In this document: positions 26,539-34,755 of the stretch, piece by piece
How the letters are laid out: each line of letters begins with the position of its first letter
Position numbering within the stretch: position 1 is the first letter of the stretch
Assembly (NCBI RefSeq): GCF_002246015.1
Contig: NZ_NOLJ01000017.1
Location: 31,538 to 95,537 of the forward strand
Origin: Nostoc sp. 'Peltigera membranacea cyanobiont' 210A
Lineage (GTDB): Bacteria; Cyanobacteriota; Cyanobacteriia; Cyanobacteriales; Nostocaceae
Direction of reading: 5' to 3'
Length of the DNA stretch: 64,000 bases
The notes under the pieces: model-generated
Seen by the model: the letters and a program-made list of their open reading frames with translations, nothing else
The model's database searches: none
Told to the model about the DNA's origin: nothing
Program-made: the position numbers and the translations under genes

Positions 26539-27261
26539 ATGATGGTAGATATTCGAGTAGCAATTATTGAAGACCACAGCTTAACGCGGATTGGGATGCG
26601 TAGTTCTCTCAACGAGCAAGAAGGTATTCAAGTCGTGGGTGATGAAGCTACAGCCTCCAATGGGTTGAAACTGCTCCAAAGTACAAAACCAGACATAGCA
26701 ATCATCGATATTGGCTTGCCTGATAGAGACGGAATATGGCTGGTGCAGCAGTTTCGGGAATCTTTAGTGTCGGAAACTGCTGCACAGACTAAAGTAATGA
26801 TGCTCACTTCCTTTGCCAAAGAGCAGATGGTACTGGCAGCGTTTGCAGCCGGGGCAGACTCTTACTGTGTGAAGACAATTAAGTTCGAGTTGTTGTTGGA
26901 AGCACTGCATATCACCCATGAAGGTCAGTCTTGGATTGATCCAGCGATCGCTCGCATTGTTCTCAAGCATACTCGTCAAGGAGTGGCTGCTGCGGTAAAA
27001 CCGAATGCTACTCAAACGGTGACGATCTCTGCAATTGACCCAGAGCAAGCAAGCATTCTGCAAGCAGATCCACTGACAAAACGGGAACTGGAAGTCTTGG
27101 AGTTAATTGTCCAAGGCTATAGCAATAACGAAATTGCCCAGAAACTCTATCTCAGCTTGGGAAGTGTAAAAGTATATGTGCGTGGGGTTTTGAACAAGCT
27201 TTGTGCAAGCGATCGCACTCAAGCAGCTGTATTAGCGTTGCGGGCTGGTTTGCTTAATTGA
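26539..27261 (+). CDS. NarL/FixJ-type response regulator
   Basis: 240 residues. Receiver: ED at 11-12, acceptor D57 in AIIDIGLPDRDG, Thr/Ser in MLTSFAK, K in YCVKTIKFELL. Linker 135-175, then a LuxR-type HTH (LTKRELEVLELIVQGYSNNE, IAQKLYLSLGSVKVYVRGVL). TGAGG lies 5 bp before the ATG at 26539; the second Met (26542) is also possible. A DNA-binding output regulator; targets unknown. Confidence 0.88.
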   Translation: MMVDIRVAIIEDHSLTRIGMRSSLNEQEGIQVVGDEATASNGLKLLQSTKPDIAIIDIGLPDRDGIWLVQQFRESLVSETAAQTKVMMLTSFAKEQMVLAAFAAGADSYCVKTIKFELLLEALHITHEGQSWIDPAIARIVLKHTRQGVAAAVKPNATQTVTISAIDPEQASILQADPLTKRELEVLELIVQGYSNNEIAQKLYLSLGSVKVYVRGVLNKLCASDRTQAAVLALRAGLLN

Positions 27262-27264
27262 AGT

Positions 27265-27290
27265 CACTGTACAGAAGCTGCTGTACAGTG
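27265..27290. terminator. Hairpin after the NarL-type regulator
   Basis: Perfect 10-bp stem CACTGTACAG / CTGTACAGTG with loop AAGCTG, 4 bp after the stop codon. No strong T-run follows, so termination is plausible but not certain. Confidence 0.55.
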
Positions 27291-27339
27291 CTTGATTGTT
27301 AACTTGAGAGGGGAGCGATGTCTACGACGGTCACTGAGC

Positions 27340-27436
27340 TTTGTTGTACCACTTCCCTACGGGACGCTACGCAAATGTGGAAGCAAGCTACGCGCAGCGT
27401 CTCGTGGAGAAATGCGGGCTACGCCTACGCGCAGGA
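27340..27436. repeat. Composite interspersed repeat block
   Basis: A run of repeat modules: gggacgctacgcaaatgtgg, gcaagctacgcgcagcgtct, cgtggagaaatgcgggctac, gcctacgcgcagg. It marks the convergent boundary between the NarL-type gene and the PRTRC cassette and reaches the last codons of the ThiF gene. Confidence 0.65.
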
Positions 27437-28333
27437 TTGACCGAGGAGAATCGTCTGCATAATACTAACTTGCGTTGTATACAAGGATTTTCCGCTACCA
27501 CTCTCTAAGTCAAAATAAGTAGCAAATCGTCGTAGTTTTCCCGTCGTCAATTGCAGCAAATAATCAAATGCTTCCGCAGCAACTCGCTGGTTAATGCTCA
27601 AGGATTGGCTATTGAGCAAAGCCATTTGTTCACAGGACAAGTTGTTGTTTGGCAACTCTTCTAGTTGTGAAACCAGTAGATCGGGTTGCTGTATAGTTGG
27701 CGCAGGTAAGCGAAAGCAGCCTAAAGCCTCGAAATCATAGTCATTGGGGTTAGTAGACAGATGAGAACCTAATAGTACCTGACCACTACGCTTGGAGTTA
27801 CCGCAATCCAAATGCCAAATGTGAGGCGCAGAGCGATGAGTGTTGTGCTGAAGTACTTGGGTAATTGACTCTCTGGCTTTGGCATTGTCTACGCAAGCAG
27901 TGACAACAATTAGGGTATTGTAACTGGGGACAATCCATTGGGGTTGGAAAGGTTGAGCGATCGCTGTAACTTCCATCTTCCAAGCCAGGGAGTAGCGCAG
28001 TGCCAGAGTTTTGGCTTTGTTGAATCCGATTTCTGCATCACAGAAGCACTGGCGTAAAACGTTAGCTGACTCAACACGATCCGGGTCAACAAAGTAGAGT
28101 TTCACCTGTTTACCTTGCTGAGAAAGAACTCTACCTAACCGAACCAAAGAAGGAGCCAACCAAGAACCAGTACCGCCGCACCCAACTAGCCACAGTTCTA
28201 TCTTCGAGTAGTTGACAGTCACGACAGGAGAAGCATTTGCCAAATCAAGATTTAGCTCCATAGTACGGTTGGTTAAGTTGATACAGGTATTGGTGAGGGG
28301 ACAAGCATTTGCTAAATTGAAATTCACCTCCAT
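27425..28333 (-). CDS. PRTRC system ThiF-family protein
   Basis: An E1-like (ThiF/MoeB) adenylating-fold protein of the PRTRC cassette. Nucleotide-binding loop LWLVGCGGTGSWLAPSLVRL, acidic VDPDRVESANVLRQ, then FNKAKTLALRYS, VVTACVDNAKARESI and WHLDCGNS. The first 45 residues contain an imperfect internal duplication, MEVNFNLANACP then MELNLDLANASP, so the original start is probably the second Met at 28261; the longer form overlaps the protein A gene by 10 bp. Last gene of the cassette. What is modified, if anything, is unknown. Confidence 0.75.
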   Translation of the reverse strand: MEVNFNLANACPLTNTCINLTNRTMELNLDLANASPVVTVNYSKIELWLVGCGGTGSWLAPSLVRLGRVLSQQGKQVKLYFVDPDRVESANVLRQCFCDAEIGFNKAKTLALRYSLAWKMEVTAIAQPFQPQWIVPSYNTLIVVTACVDNAKARESITQVLQHNTHRSAPHIWHLDCGNSKRSGQVLLGSHLSTNPNDYDFEALGCFRLPAPTIQQPDLLVSQLEELPNNNLSCEQMALLNSQSLSINQRVAAEAFDYLLQLTTGKLRRFATYFDLESGSGKSLYTTQVSIMQTILLGQSCA

Positions 28334-29016
28334 AGCTTCTCCATCACATTTACAGGCGGTACATCGGTACTGTAAAATTTACAGCCAGATGAAAGTGAGA
28401 CATCAACCATAAAAAAGTCTCGGTCAATTTCAAATACTGCTCTAGCAGGTACATCCCAACAGTGGCGAAACAGTCCAACCCGTAATTTAATCTCTGGTTT
28501 CAGGGTATTAACTCTACCTAGTACTCCATAGATGCGAAAGCCAGATTCATCAGCATTATCGGTGGTAGAGAAAAAGGCAGGTAAGGAACCGTGGGAATGG
28601 ATGTCTACAGCCGCTTTCTGGTGGGAAGAGTCACTCCCAGAATCAGTTGGCTGGCAGCTAGTTGGAGTTTGAATTTGCTCTGGGACTTGTAAATCCCAGC
28701 CTGCATCAGTACAGTGGAGGTGAAAGAGAATTTCATGAAATTGATTGCCAGCTTGATAACTCGACCGCCACATTTCTAGTAGTAGCGGTTTGGGAATTAA
28801 GGGAGTGATTTTGAGATAAGGTGTTAGGTGAGGTAGCCCTTTGATAGTTTGGGAACACAAGCAAATAGGCATTAATACCTCTATGCCAGGACGAATGGCT
28901 CTAGCAAAGATGCCATTTCCGGCATAAAGGTACTCTAGTCCACTGCTGGTGTGTGTTGGCAGAGATGAAGTTGTGACAAGTTTGTAACCAATAATACCTT
29001 CAAGCAATGAGTTCAT
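28324..29016 (-). CDS. PRTRC system protein A, JAB/MPN metalloprotease-like
   Basis: 230 residues from the ATG at 29016 (overlaps the protein B gene by 17 bp; a longer frame runs to 29070). The centre carries a JAMM-type zinc signature: VDIHSHGSLPAFFSTTDNAD, i.e. His-Ser-His, then Ser and Asp spaced as in JAB/MPN isopeptidases, followed by E. Pairing of a JAB protein with a ThiF-like protein is the defining feature of the PRTRC cassette and of bacterial ubiquitin-like systems. Confidence 0.7.
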   Translation of the reverse strand: MNSLLEGIIGYKLVTTSSLPTHTSSGLEYLYAGNGIFARAIRPGIEVLMPICLCSQTIKGLPHLTPYLKITPLIPKPLLLEMWRSSYQAGNQFHEILFHLHCTDAGWDLQVPEQIQTPTSCQPTDSGSDSSHQKAAVDIHSHGSLPAFFSTTDNADESGFRIYGVLGRVNTLKPEIKLRVGLFRHCWDVPARAVFEIDRDFFMVDVSLSSGCKFYSTDVPPVNVMEKLWR

Positions 29017-29758
29017 CGAGGATTTCCTGCACAAGCATAGCGACACTTTTCTGATTGCCGATAGGCACAAGGTCAGATACAGGATAGGTTGAACGTCTGC
29101 ATCTTCTGTGCAGTTTTAGAAGTTGGTGGCGAACATCCTTGTGGTATTTTTGTGATTTACTTATTGTTAAATGGTTGGTGAAAATACTGGAAATAAACAA
29201 ATTCCAAGCATGGTTAATTGATACACCATTAGCAGCAGGTGGTTCGTTCACTCCCCAGCAAACCTGTCCAGAACTGTAGACATTGGGTAGTGGCACATGA
29301 AAGGCTGGTGCTTGAGGAGTAAACTCATGTTCTTGAATTGCCCAAACCCAATATTTTAATCCCTTGCCCACAAAAACTATTGCAGGTAGCGGAACGGTTA
29401 AAGATCCAAGTTCATCGCAATTGATTGTATGAGTGGCTGGTGAGATAAATTTTACCAAATATGTGTCTGTACTGCCCGTACCCCAGCGCACAATTCCTGG
29501 TTCCATCCAACCAGTATCAATTGGTTCATTGCTAAAAGCAATTCTCAGGGCTGCCGGTGAGATACATTTGTAAATATGAGCATCGGCAATTTCTTTGTCT
29601 CGGTGGTGGAAGATGTAAATGCCATCCAAAAACAGCAATTCTGCTTGAATTACTGGAGATTTTCGGGGAGGGTCTGCCAAAATTGCTCGTAGAATCTCGC
29701 TGGATACAATTGCTGTGGATGTAACGTCGATTAACGTGGTTTCAATGCTTGTTTCCAT
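29000..29758 (-). CDS. PRTRC system protein B-like
   Basis: 252 residues from METSIETTLI (29758), overlapping the preceding gene's 3' end. Assigned to PRTRC protein B by cassette position (before A and ThiF), length, and a beta-rich N-terminal half (AELLFLDGIYIFHHRDKEIA; IVRWGTGSTDTYLVKFISPA) with YWVWAIQEHEF and VCWGVNEPPAANG. No catalytic motif seen. Homology not testable here. Confidence 0.55.
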   Translation of the reverse strand: METSIETTLIDVTSTAIVSSEILRAILADPPRKSPVIQAELLFLDGIYIFHHRDKEIADAHIYKCISPAALRIAFSNEPIDTGWMEPGIVRWGTGSTDTYLVKFISPATHTINCDELGSLTVPLPAIVFVGKGLKYWVWAIQEHEFTPQAPAFHVPLPNVYSSGQVCWGVNEPPAANGVSINHAWNLFISSIFTNHLTISKSQKYHKDVRHQLLKLHRRCRRSTYPVSDLVPIGNQKSVAMLVQEILDELIA

Positions 29759-30555
29759 AGTTTTAGTAGGATTTGAGCATGAGGTTTTAAGTCTGCTTCT
29801 AGCCAATCAATTAAGTTGGCTGCACAGTTCAGCATTCGGTTTGCTTGCTGCCATTTTCTGGTGAGCAAATCAATAGATGCTTTTGACCAAGGTAAAGAGG
29901 CGCAGTCAGGTTGGTAGTAATAATCGTCTGCGTACTCATCCAACCAAAGGTTTTTAGTTTCATGATCTAGCAGCTTTAAAGTTAAAGGCAGAAACTTTAA
30001 AGGATTATCTAAGTGATGACACTGGCGTTTCAGTTGTTTTTGGTCAATTTCGTCTGGGTGGTCGATGTCACTGTACGTAATTTCGTAAATTGCAAATTCA
30101 CTATCAAACCAATCGCTACCTTCTGGGTATATGTCATCGAGCCAACGGCGACTGTCATGGCTAAAGGGTAAAAGTAGTTGCCAACCATCTTTGAGATGTT
30201 CAATTTCTCCATCCATTGTCCAGTCAATACCCATTGGGGTAATAGGAATGCTATGCAATCTTTGTTCGTAGGCTGTTTCTACAGTCCAGTGGGATAACGG
30301 AAATAGATGAGTGTAAATCAGTACAATGAATTCCAGTTCTCTGGGACTATGGCAATCTATATCTGTAGGTGGGTAAATAGTCGCTTGGCTGGCTTTCCAT
30401 TCGGTAGGGAAGTAGTGCTGATACAGTGCTAGTAAGGAGTAAATGTTTAGTTGGGTTTCCAAATAATCGAGTGATTCTGTGGCATCTAAGGTAAATTGGC
30501 ACTGATAAAGACTATAAATTGCCTCTGCCATACTGAGGGGTACGAGGTGAGACAT
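29731..30555 (-). CDS. PRTRC system protein F-like
   Basis: 274 residues, mostly helical, rich in Trp and Asp (TEWKASQATIYPPTDIDCHS; WLDEYADDYYYQPDC). It has the position and rough size of PRTRC protein F in the usual E-C-F-B-A-ThiF order. No other family recognised. Overlaps the B gene start by about 28 bp, which suggests translational coupling. Confidence 0.45.
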   Translation of the reverse strand: MSHLVPLSMAEAIYSLYQCQFTLDATESLDYLETQLNIYSLLALYQHYFPTEWKASQATIYPPTDIDCHSPRELEFIVLIYTHLFPLSHWTVETAYEQRLHSIPITPMGIDWTMDGEIEHLKDGWQLLLPFSHDSRRWLDDIYPEGSDWFDSEFAIYEITYSDIDHPDEIDQKQLKRQCHHLDNPLKFLPLTLKLLDHETKNLWLDEYADDYYYQPDCASLPWSKASIDLLTRKWQQANRMLNCAANLIDWLEADLKPHAQILLKLWKQALKPR

Positions 30556-30701
30556 ACTTTCTACAACTCGCTATTATGGGGGTTGGAATTAAAGAAGAGA
30601 TGCAGGTAGGGTGTGGGGTCTACTTCAGTCGAAATGCAAACTGCTGTAATTTGGACAATAATTTACCCCTCAAGTCAATTTCCAACTCCTTTTGTTAGCA
30701 T

Positions 30702-31139
30702 TCAAAAACCTTCAGGGATAAGGCTAGATGTGGGAGTGCAGGCTGTTAGGGATTTTAGGGTTTGGTTGAGTGACTCAGAAAATTCTGTCCCAGATGCGAT
30801 CGCTTCTTCAATCTGGACTGATAGTTGTCCTGCATTTTGCCAGTCAATTCCAGTGATGATCTGACGTTGACGCATTTGGTAGCACATTTGGACTGCGGGG
30901 TTGATTTCTTCAGGAGCCATTATCAAGCAATCTAGAGAAGAAGTACCTTTTTTACCGGGCTTCTTGATGATGCGAATGGGTTCTCCTGGTTGACGCTCAA
31001 TGTCTGCGTTTGCCAGTTCAGCACAAAGAGGAGTAAAGGCATCCCGTAGTAATTGGTCATTAATGGCGATCGCTTCTGGAATCCAGTGCTGTTGACCTTC
31101 GTAGATAACAAGTAATTTGTTACTATTTGTAGTAGTCAT
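30702..31139 (-). CDS. PRTRC system protein C-like, with C-terminal extension
   Basis: 145 residues. Residues 7-66 (LLVIYEGQQHWIPEAI, QLLRDAFTPLCAELANADIE, IIKKPGKKG) match the pattern of the ~70-residue PRTRC protein C, in which a strand is followed by 'VRD.Y...YPEL..A' and a closing '-GTKG'. The remaining 80 residues are an extension (GIDWQNAGQLSVQIEEAI). PRTRC C has been likened to ubiquitin-like folds; that role here is inference. Five bp after the E-like gene. Confidence 0.5.
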   Translation of the reverse strand: MTTTNSNKLLVIYEGQQHWIPEAIAINDQLLRDAFTPLCAELANADIERQPGEPIRIIKKPGKKGTSSLDCLIMAPEEINPAVQMCYQMRQRQIITGIDWQNAGQLSVQIEEAIASGTEFSESLNQTLKSLTACTPTSSLIPEGF

Positions 31140-31144
31140 GGCAT

Positions 31145-31789
31145 TTAAAACAGTGAGATTTGCGTAGTATTACTGGCTAATTTAGTAGTATCTGAGCTAG
31201 CAGTTTCAGTGCGTACTGGAGTCTGGGTAGTGGGCGGTTTATTGGTTTTGACAGCTTTAGTCTGGGCTATATTCCGGCGAATTTGGCGATTGGGAAAATC
31301 GGCTTTGAGTTCGTCCAGTAGTTGAACAATTGCAGGTGGAAAATCACCGAGTTCTTCTTGATTGAGCATGGTAACTACAGGGAAATCACCGTGACTGCTA
31401 GCAGCAATCATTACAGGTCTATCTCCTGTTTGTTGTGTAGGTAGTAAAGTGATGACGATTTGAACTTTGCATTGCTCGAAAATAAATGGTTCTAGTTGAT
31501 TTACCTTGTTGGTAGCAGATGTTTCTATGTCATCGTCATCTAACTGATGAGAGTCGATTTCATCTTCGGCGTAGCTATTTTCATCACTTACTGGTTCTAA
31601 AAGTTGTAAAAAGTTAGCTTTACCTGCACGCAAACGTTCCCTGTCAAATAGCAATCCTAAAGCTTGGAATTGTTCTTCAGCAGTGGTTTTTCCCTGTTGT
31701 TCTGAAATGTAAGATTTTAAGATTTCAGATGTAACAGTGAGGTTGGCTTTGACAATGGCCTGTTCTGGTGTTAGCCATTTTGTAGTCAT
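31145..31789 (-). CDS. PRTRC system protein E-like
   Basis: 214 residues, first gene of the cassette. The N-terminus is short and helical (LTPEQAIVKANLTVTSEILK); the centre has CKVQIVITLLPTQQTGDRPV, which resembles the 'V.ITL.P......' strand of PRTRC protein E. The C-terminus is Thr/Lys-rich and disordered-looking. Promoter likely in 31790-31912, shared divergently with the Uma2 gene. Confidence 0.45.
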   Translation of the reverse strand: MTTKWLTPEQAIVKANLTVTSEILKSYISEQQGKTTAEEQFQALGLLFDRERLRAGKANFLQLLEPVSDENSYAEDEIDSHQLDDDDIETSATNKVNQLEPFIFEQCKVQIVITLLPTQQTGDRPVMIAASSHGDFPVVTMLNQEELGDFPPAIVQLLDELKADFPNRQIRRNIAQTKAVKTNKPPTTQTPVRTETASSDTTKLASNTTQISLF

Positions 31790-31912
31790 AGCTTTTTTGG
31801 CCTTGTTAACTGGTGTGCAAGCAGTTGTGGCGGTAGCCAGAAGTAGAAACTGTTTTTGAGACTACGGTACTGCTAGACTAAAACATATCCCCTTTGCTTT
31901 TTTTCGGGAGCC

Positions 31913-32476
31913 ATGTCTACGGTAATTACCCAATCCCTGACTTTGGAGGAGTTTCTCAAGCTACCAGAAACCAAGCCTGCAAGCATTTACATTAATGGTG
32001 CAATTATTCAAAAACCAATGCCAAAAGGGAAGCATAGCCGATTACAGTTAAGGCTATGCAACAGTATTAATGATGTTGTCGAAAGCGTGCATATTGCTTA
32101 TGCCTTTCCAGAACTGCGCTGTAGTTTTGGTATCCGGTCAGTAGTACCTGATGTAGCGGTTTTCAACTGGTCGCGTATTCCCTTTGCTGCTGATGGGGAA
32201 GCACCCAACGATTTTCTGCTTCCTCCAGACTGGACAATTGAAATTCTTTCTCCCGAACAAAGTTCAAATCGAGTCACAGGCAATATTCTCTATTGCTTAG
32301 ATCATGGTTGCCAATTAGGTTGGTTAATAGACCCAGAAGATCGTTCAATTTTGGTCTTCCGTCCAAATCAGCAACCAGAACTTTTACAGGGTGATGAGCG
32401 TTTGCCAGTGTTAGCCGGGATAAACTTGGAGTTAACTGTAGCTCAGGTGTTTGGTTGGCTAAAAATGAGCAATTAG
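31913..32476 (+). CDS. Uma2-family (DUF820) endonuclease-like protein
   Basis: 187 residues. Typical Uma2 pattern: LTLEEFLKLPETKPASIYIN, KGKHSRLQLRLCNSI, VVPDVAVFNWSRIPF, PDWTIEILSPEQSSNRV and DHGCQLGWLIDPEDRSILVF. These contain the Asp and Glu of a PD-(D/E)XK-like core. Uma2 proteins are hugely expanded in cyanobacteria and their cellular role is unclear. Divergent from the PRTRC cassette. Confidence 0.85.
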   Translation: MSTVITQSLTLEEFLKLPETKPASIYINGAIIQKPMPKGKHSRLQLRLCNSINDVVESVHIAYAFPELRCSFGIRSVVPDVAVFNWSRIPFAADGEAPNDFLLPPDWTIEILSPEQSSNRVTGNILYCLDHGCQLGWLIDPEDRSILVFRPNQQPELLQGDERLPVLAGINLELTVAQVFGWLKMSN

Positions 32477-32566
32477 AGAAACAGATGAAACACTATTTAT
32501 TTTAGAAACGAGGCTTAATTAACTTACGTTTGAACATATTTCACTTTCCTAGTGCCAACCTACTTA

Positions 32567-32665
32567 CAGCGCTTCCGGCTGTTATGCAATATAGTTTTCT
32601 CCTTGCCCCTCTCCTATCATCGCTTTCAGGTTTTAGGATGTACCTCATAGCTGCCGCAAGTGCTG
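32567..32665. mobile_element. 99-bp MITE, copy 1
   Basis: An exact 99-bp match, in opposite orientation, to 52246-52344. Ends are imperfect inverted repeats (left CAGCGCTTCCGGCTGTTATG; right, complemented, CAGCACTTGCGGCAGCTATG), flanked by TA on both sides (32565-32566, 32666-32667). This fits an IS630/Tc1-type miniature element with TA target duplication. Here it sits in the gap between the Uma2 and Gp157-like genes and breaks no gene. No ORF inside. Confidence 0.88.
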
Positions 32666-32749
32666 TAAGTATCAAAAAATAGTTATAAGTAGCAGCCAAC
32701 AAAACAGTAAAATCCCTGCTGTTGGCTGATAAATCAGTTAAAGCTATTG

Positions 32750-33328
32750 TTAAGTTAAAAGAGAGTCTTTGAAGTCATGAATTGCTGTTGCTGTCAAAGC
32801 ATAGATAACTCGGCGCTTACGTATGATGTGAGTGCCATCTACAGGAATACCTTTCTTCCAAGCAGCAATAATAGCTTTCTTGTCTGCTGAGTAAACAGTC
32901 TTTTCTCTGCGGTATTTTGGAGATAATTGTTCTGCATCTATCAGCACCTCACAACTTGGCGGATTTTCTTGAATTGTGATGCGAAGTGAATTACCAATCA
33001 TTTGCTCAGGTAGAATTCCTGCGGCGGTTTGTTCTAAAATAGTTTCATCTAATTTTTGTCGCCAGCGTTCTAGTCTTAACAGTGCTGATTGATGTACAGC
33101 TTTTAGATGTTCTAGTCGTTGCTTAATAGCCACTATTTCAGCATCCAGTTGTAATGCTAATTCTGCTTGGATATCAACAACTTCTTCTTGAACTTCCTGA
33201 GTTTCCCAAATAGCGGTGATGATAGCAGCTTCTTCTTCAGGAGTCTGGCAATTAGTTAGCTGTTTCCAGAGATGAGCAGCAGTTTGGGAAAGTCCTGCTA
33301 AGGATTGTTGAGCGAGTGCTAAATTCAT
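32750..33328 (-). CDS. Gp157-like protein
   Basis: 192 residues from the ATG at 33328. Pattern of the siphovirus Gp157 family: a long coiled-coil N-terminal half (QLDAEIVAIKQRLEHLKAVH) and a C-terminal beta part (RITIQENPPSCEVLID, YRREKTVYSADKKAIIAAWK, DGTHIIRKRRVIY). The family is known from phage and plasmids, linked to resistance to phage in streptococci; the mechanism is not established. Two bp after the small gene 33331-33522. Confidence 0.75.
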   Translation of the reverse strand: MNLALAQQSLAGLSQTAAHLWKQLTNCQTPEEEAAIITAIWETQEVQEEVVDIQAELALQLDAEIVAIKQRLEHLKAVHQSALLRLERWRQKLDETILEQTAAGILPEQMIGNSLRITIQENPPSCEVLIDAEQLSPKYRREKTVYSADKKAIIAAWKKGIPVDGTHIIRKRRVIYALTATAIHDFKDSLLT

Positions 33329-33330
33329 GA

Positions 33331-33522
33331 CTACCACTCCTCACAAACTTGGTAATATTCATATTCAGCTTCAATCTGTTCTAATATAGCTATAGTGCCT
33401 GAATCTAAATTAGTATTGAAAGATAAATTGGAAGCATTTTCTTGTGTAGGCTGAAAATTTAAAATCGGAGGAGCAACAAATTTAGGTTTAAGTTTTGTTA
33501 AAATAGCTGTTAATTGTTGCAT
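33331..33522 (-). CDS. Small hypothetical protein upstream of the Gp157-like gene
   Basis: 63 residues (MQQLTAILTKLKPKF ... IEAEYEYYQVCEEW). N-terminal short helix, Asn/Pro-rich middle, acidic tyrosine-rich end. Stop lies 2 bp before the Gp157-like start, so co-translated. Not recognised. Confidence 0.45.
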   Translation of the reverse strand: MQQLTAILTKLKPKFVAPPILNFQPTQENASNLSFNTNLDSGTIAILEQIEAEYEYYQVCEEW

Positions 33523-33662
33523 TGTTTTGGTTGTGTAACGCCATCAATTTTGGCGCGATAGCGCACCTATCTGTGTTGGTATTCTCCCAAGTTTTTAGGA
33601 ATTAACTTAATTTCAGATTATTGTTATTTTGTCAATATCAAGCGTTAAAACTATAAATAGAT

Positions 33663-33914
33663 ATGAAGCTCATCAAAAAATCGGAAAAGCTACTCCGAGA
33701 AACAAAAATCATCGAGGAAACACAAGAACATAATTTTCAAATTGACATTATTAATATGCAAGAACCAATGCTTGAAGAACAGCCACAAATAGGTGGAAGT
33801 AATAAGGAAGCTAACTATATTCCAGCGCGTGATAATCCTATAGTCCTTTCTGTTGGTAAGACGGGATGGCAAGTTTCTGATATTTGGAAGGATATTAGAT
33901 TAGATAAATTCTAG
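33663..33914 (+). CDS. Small hypothetical protein
   Basis: 83 residues (MKLIKKSEKLLRETKI). Basic N-terminal helix, then a short Trp-containing end (VGKTGWQVSDIWKDIRLDKF). No family recognised. It may be translationally linked to the nuclease-like gene 50 bp downstream. Confidence 0.4.
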   Translation: MKLIKKSEKLLRETKIIEETQEHNFQIDIINMQEPMLEEQPQIGGSNKEANYIPARDNPIVLSVGKTGWQVSDIWKDIRLDKF

Positions 33915-33963
33915 TTATTGTCTTGATGTTGTTCTTCTTGATTGCTAAAAGTTTAACAAACGT

Positions 33964-34593
33964 GTGGTTATGTTTACTGGGTACTATCCAATTATTCTTT
34001 ATCCACCACTAGTGAGACGTTTATACACTAAAGATTCTACAAGTCAGGAGCATTTGAAAGCTTCGTTTCAAGGATGTGTTCAATTACCAAATGGAAATGG
34101 TACGGCCAAGCAAGGTGTCAGTGAAAAGCAATTTTTTCGCCATTTACTGTGTGCTTTTCTAGAGAATCTTATCTGTCAAGCGGTGGAATTTGAAATTCCT
34201 GGTTCGTCTCGACGTTACTCGGCTGATTTTATCCTTTACCATCGGTTTTCTGGGTTAGCTCTCGATATTGAGATTGATGAACCTTATGCTGGAGATACAG
34301 GTAAACCTCACCACTGCATTGATGTTGATGACGATAAAATCCGTAACCGTTTTTTCTTGGAGCGCAATTGGGGTGTAGTGAGATTTGCAGAAGTTCAGGT
34401 AGTGCGTCATCCTTGGAGTTGTTGTAAGGCGATCGCTCAAATCATCGCTCGGTTGACTGGAGATGATAGTGTATTCATATTATTGCAAAGATTGGCTGAT
34501 GTTCCTTTGCAGAAACAGTGGACAAAGCGTGAGGCTAGGCTGATGGCTAAGAACAATTATCGTCAGTCTTATTTACCAAAAATGGGAAAGTAA
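33964..34593 (+). CDS. PD-(D/E)XK nuclease-like protein (DUF559/Vsr type)
   Basis: 209 residues. Core: SADFILYHRFSGLALDIEID gives an Asp then the E-x-D pair of a PD-(D/E)XK active site. It is followed by DDDKIRNRFFLERNWGVVRF and AEVQVVRHPWSCCK, the 'R..fl...GW.V.RF.e..v' ending of DUF559/Vsr-like nucleases. The start may be GTG 33964 or ATG 33970. A solitary accessory nuclease; no methylase nearby. Confidence 0.65.
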   Translation: MVMFTGYYPIILYPPLVRRLYTKDSTSQEHLKASFQGCVQLPNGNGTAKQGVSEKQFFRHLLCAFLENLICQAVEFEIPGSSRRYSADFILYHRFSGLALDIEIDEPYAGDTGKPHHCIDVDDDKIRNRFFLERNWGVVRFAEVQVVRHPWSCCKAIAQIIARLTGDDSVFILLQRLADVPLQKQWTKREARLMAKNNYRQSYLPKMGK

Positions 34594-34654
34594 AACTAGA
34601 GATAGTACTTTCAATACTCATCTTTAATAGTCATATAGTCTCCCTGGAATAGGG

Positions 34655-34730
34655 CTACCGTGTACACACAAGTATTTTGGAGTTGTCCCACACCGTTTTA
34701 ATCCTGTACAAAGATATGTGTACACGGTAA
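34655..34730. mobile_element. 76-bp miniature element with IS4-like ends
   Basis: Thirteen-base perfect inverted repeats TACCGTGTACACA (34656-34668) and TGTGTACACGGTA (34717-34729). The left end CTACCGTGTACACACAAGT differs by one base from the end of the IS4-family element at 59540-61040 (CTACGGTGTACACACAAGT). No ORF inside. Probably a non-autonomous derivative or internal-deletion relic. No clear target duplication seen. Confidence 0.6.
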
Positions 34731-34755
34731 ATTATGGGTAGAAATTGGTAGGGTA

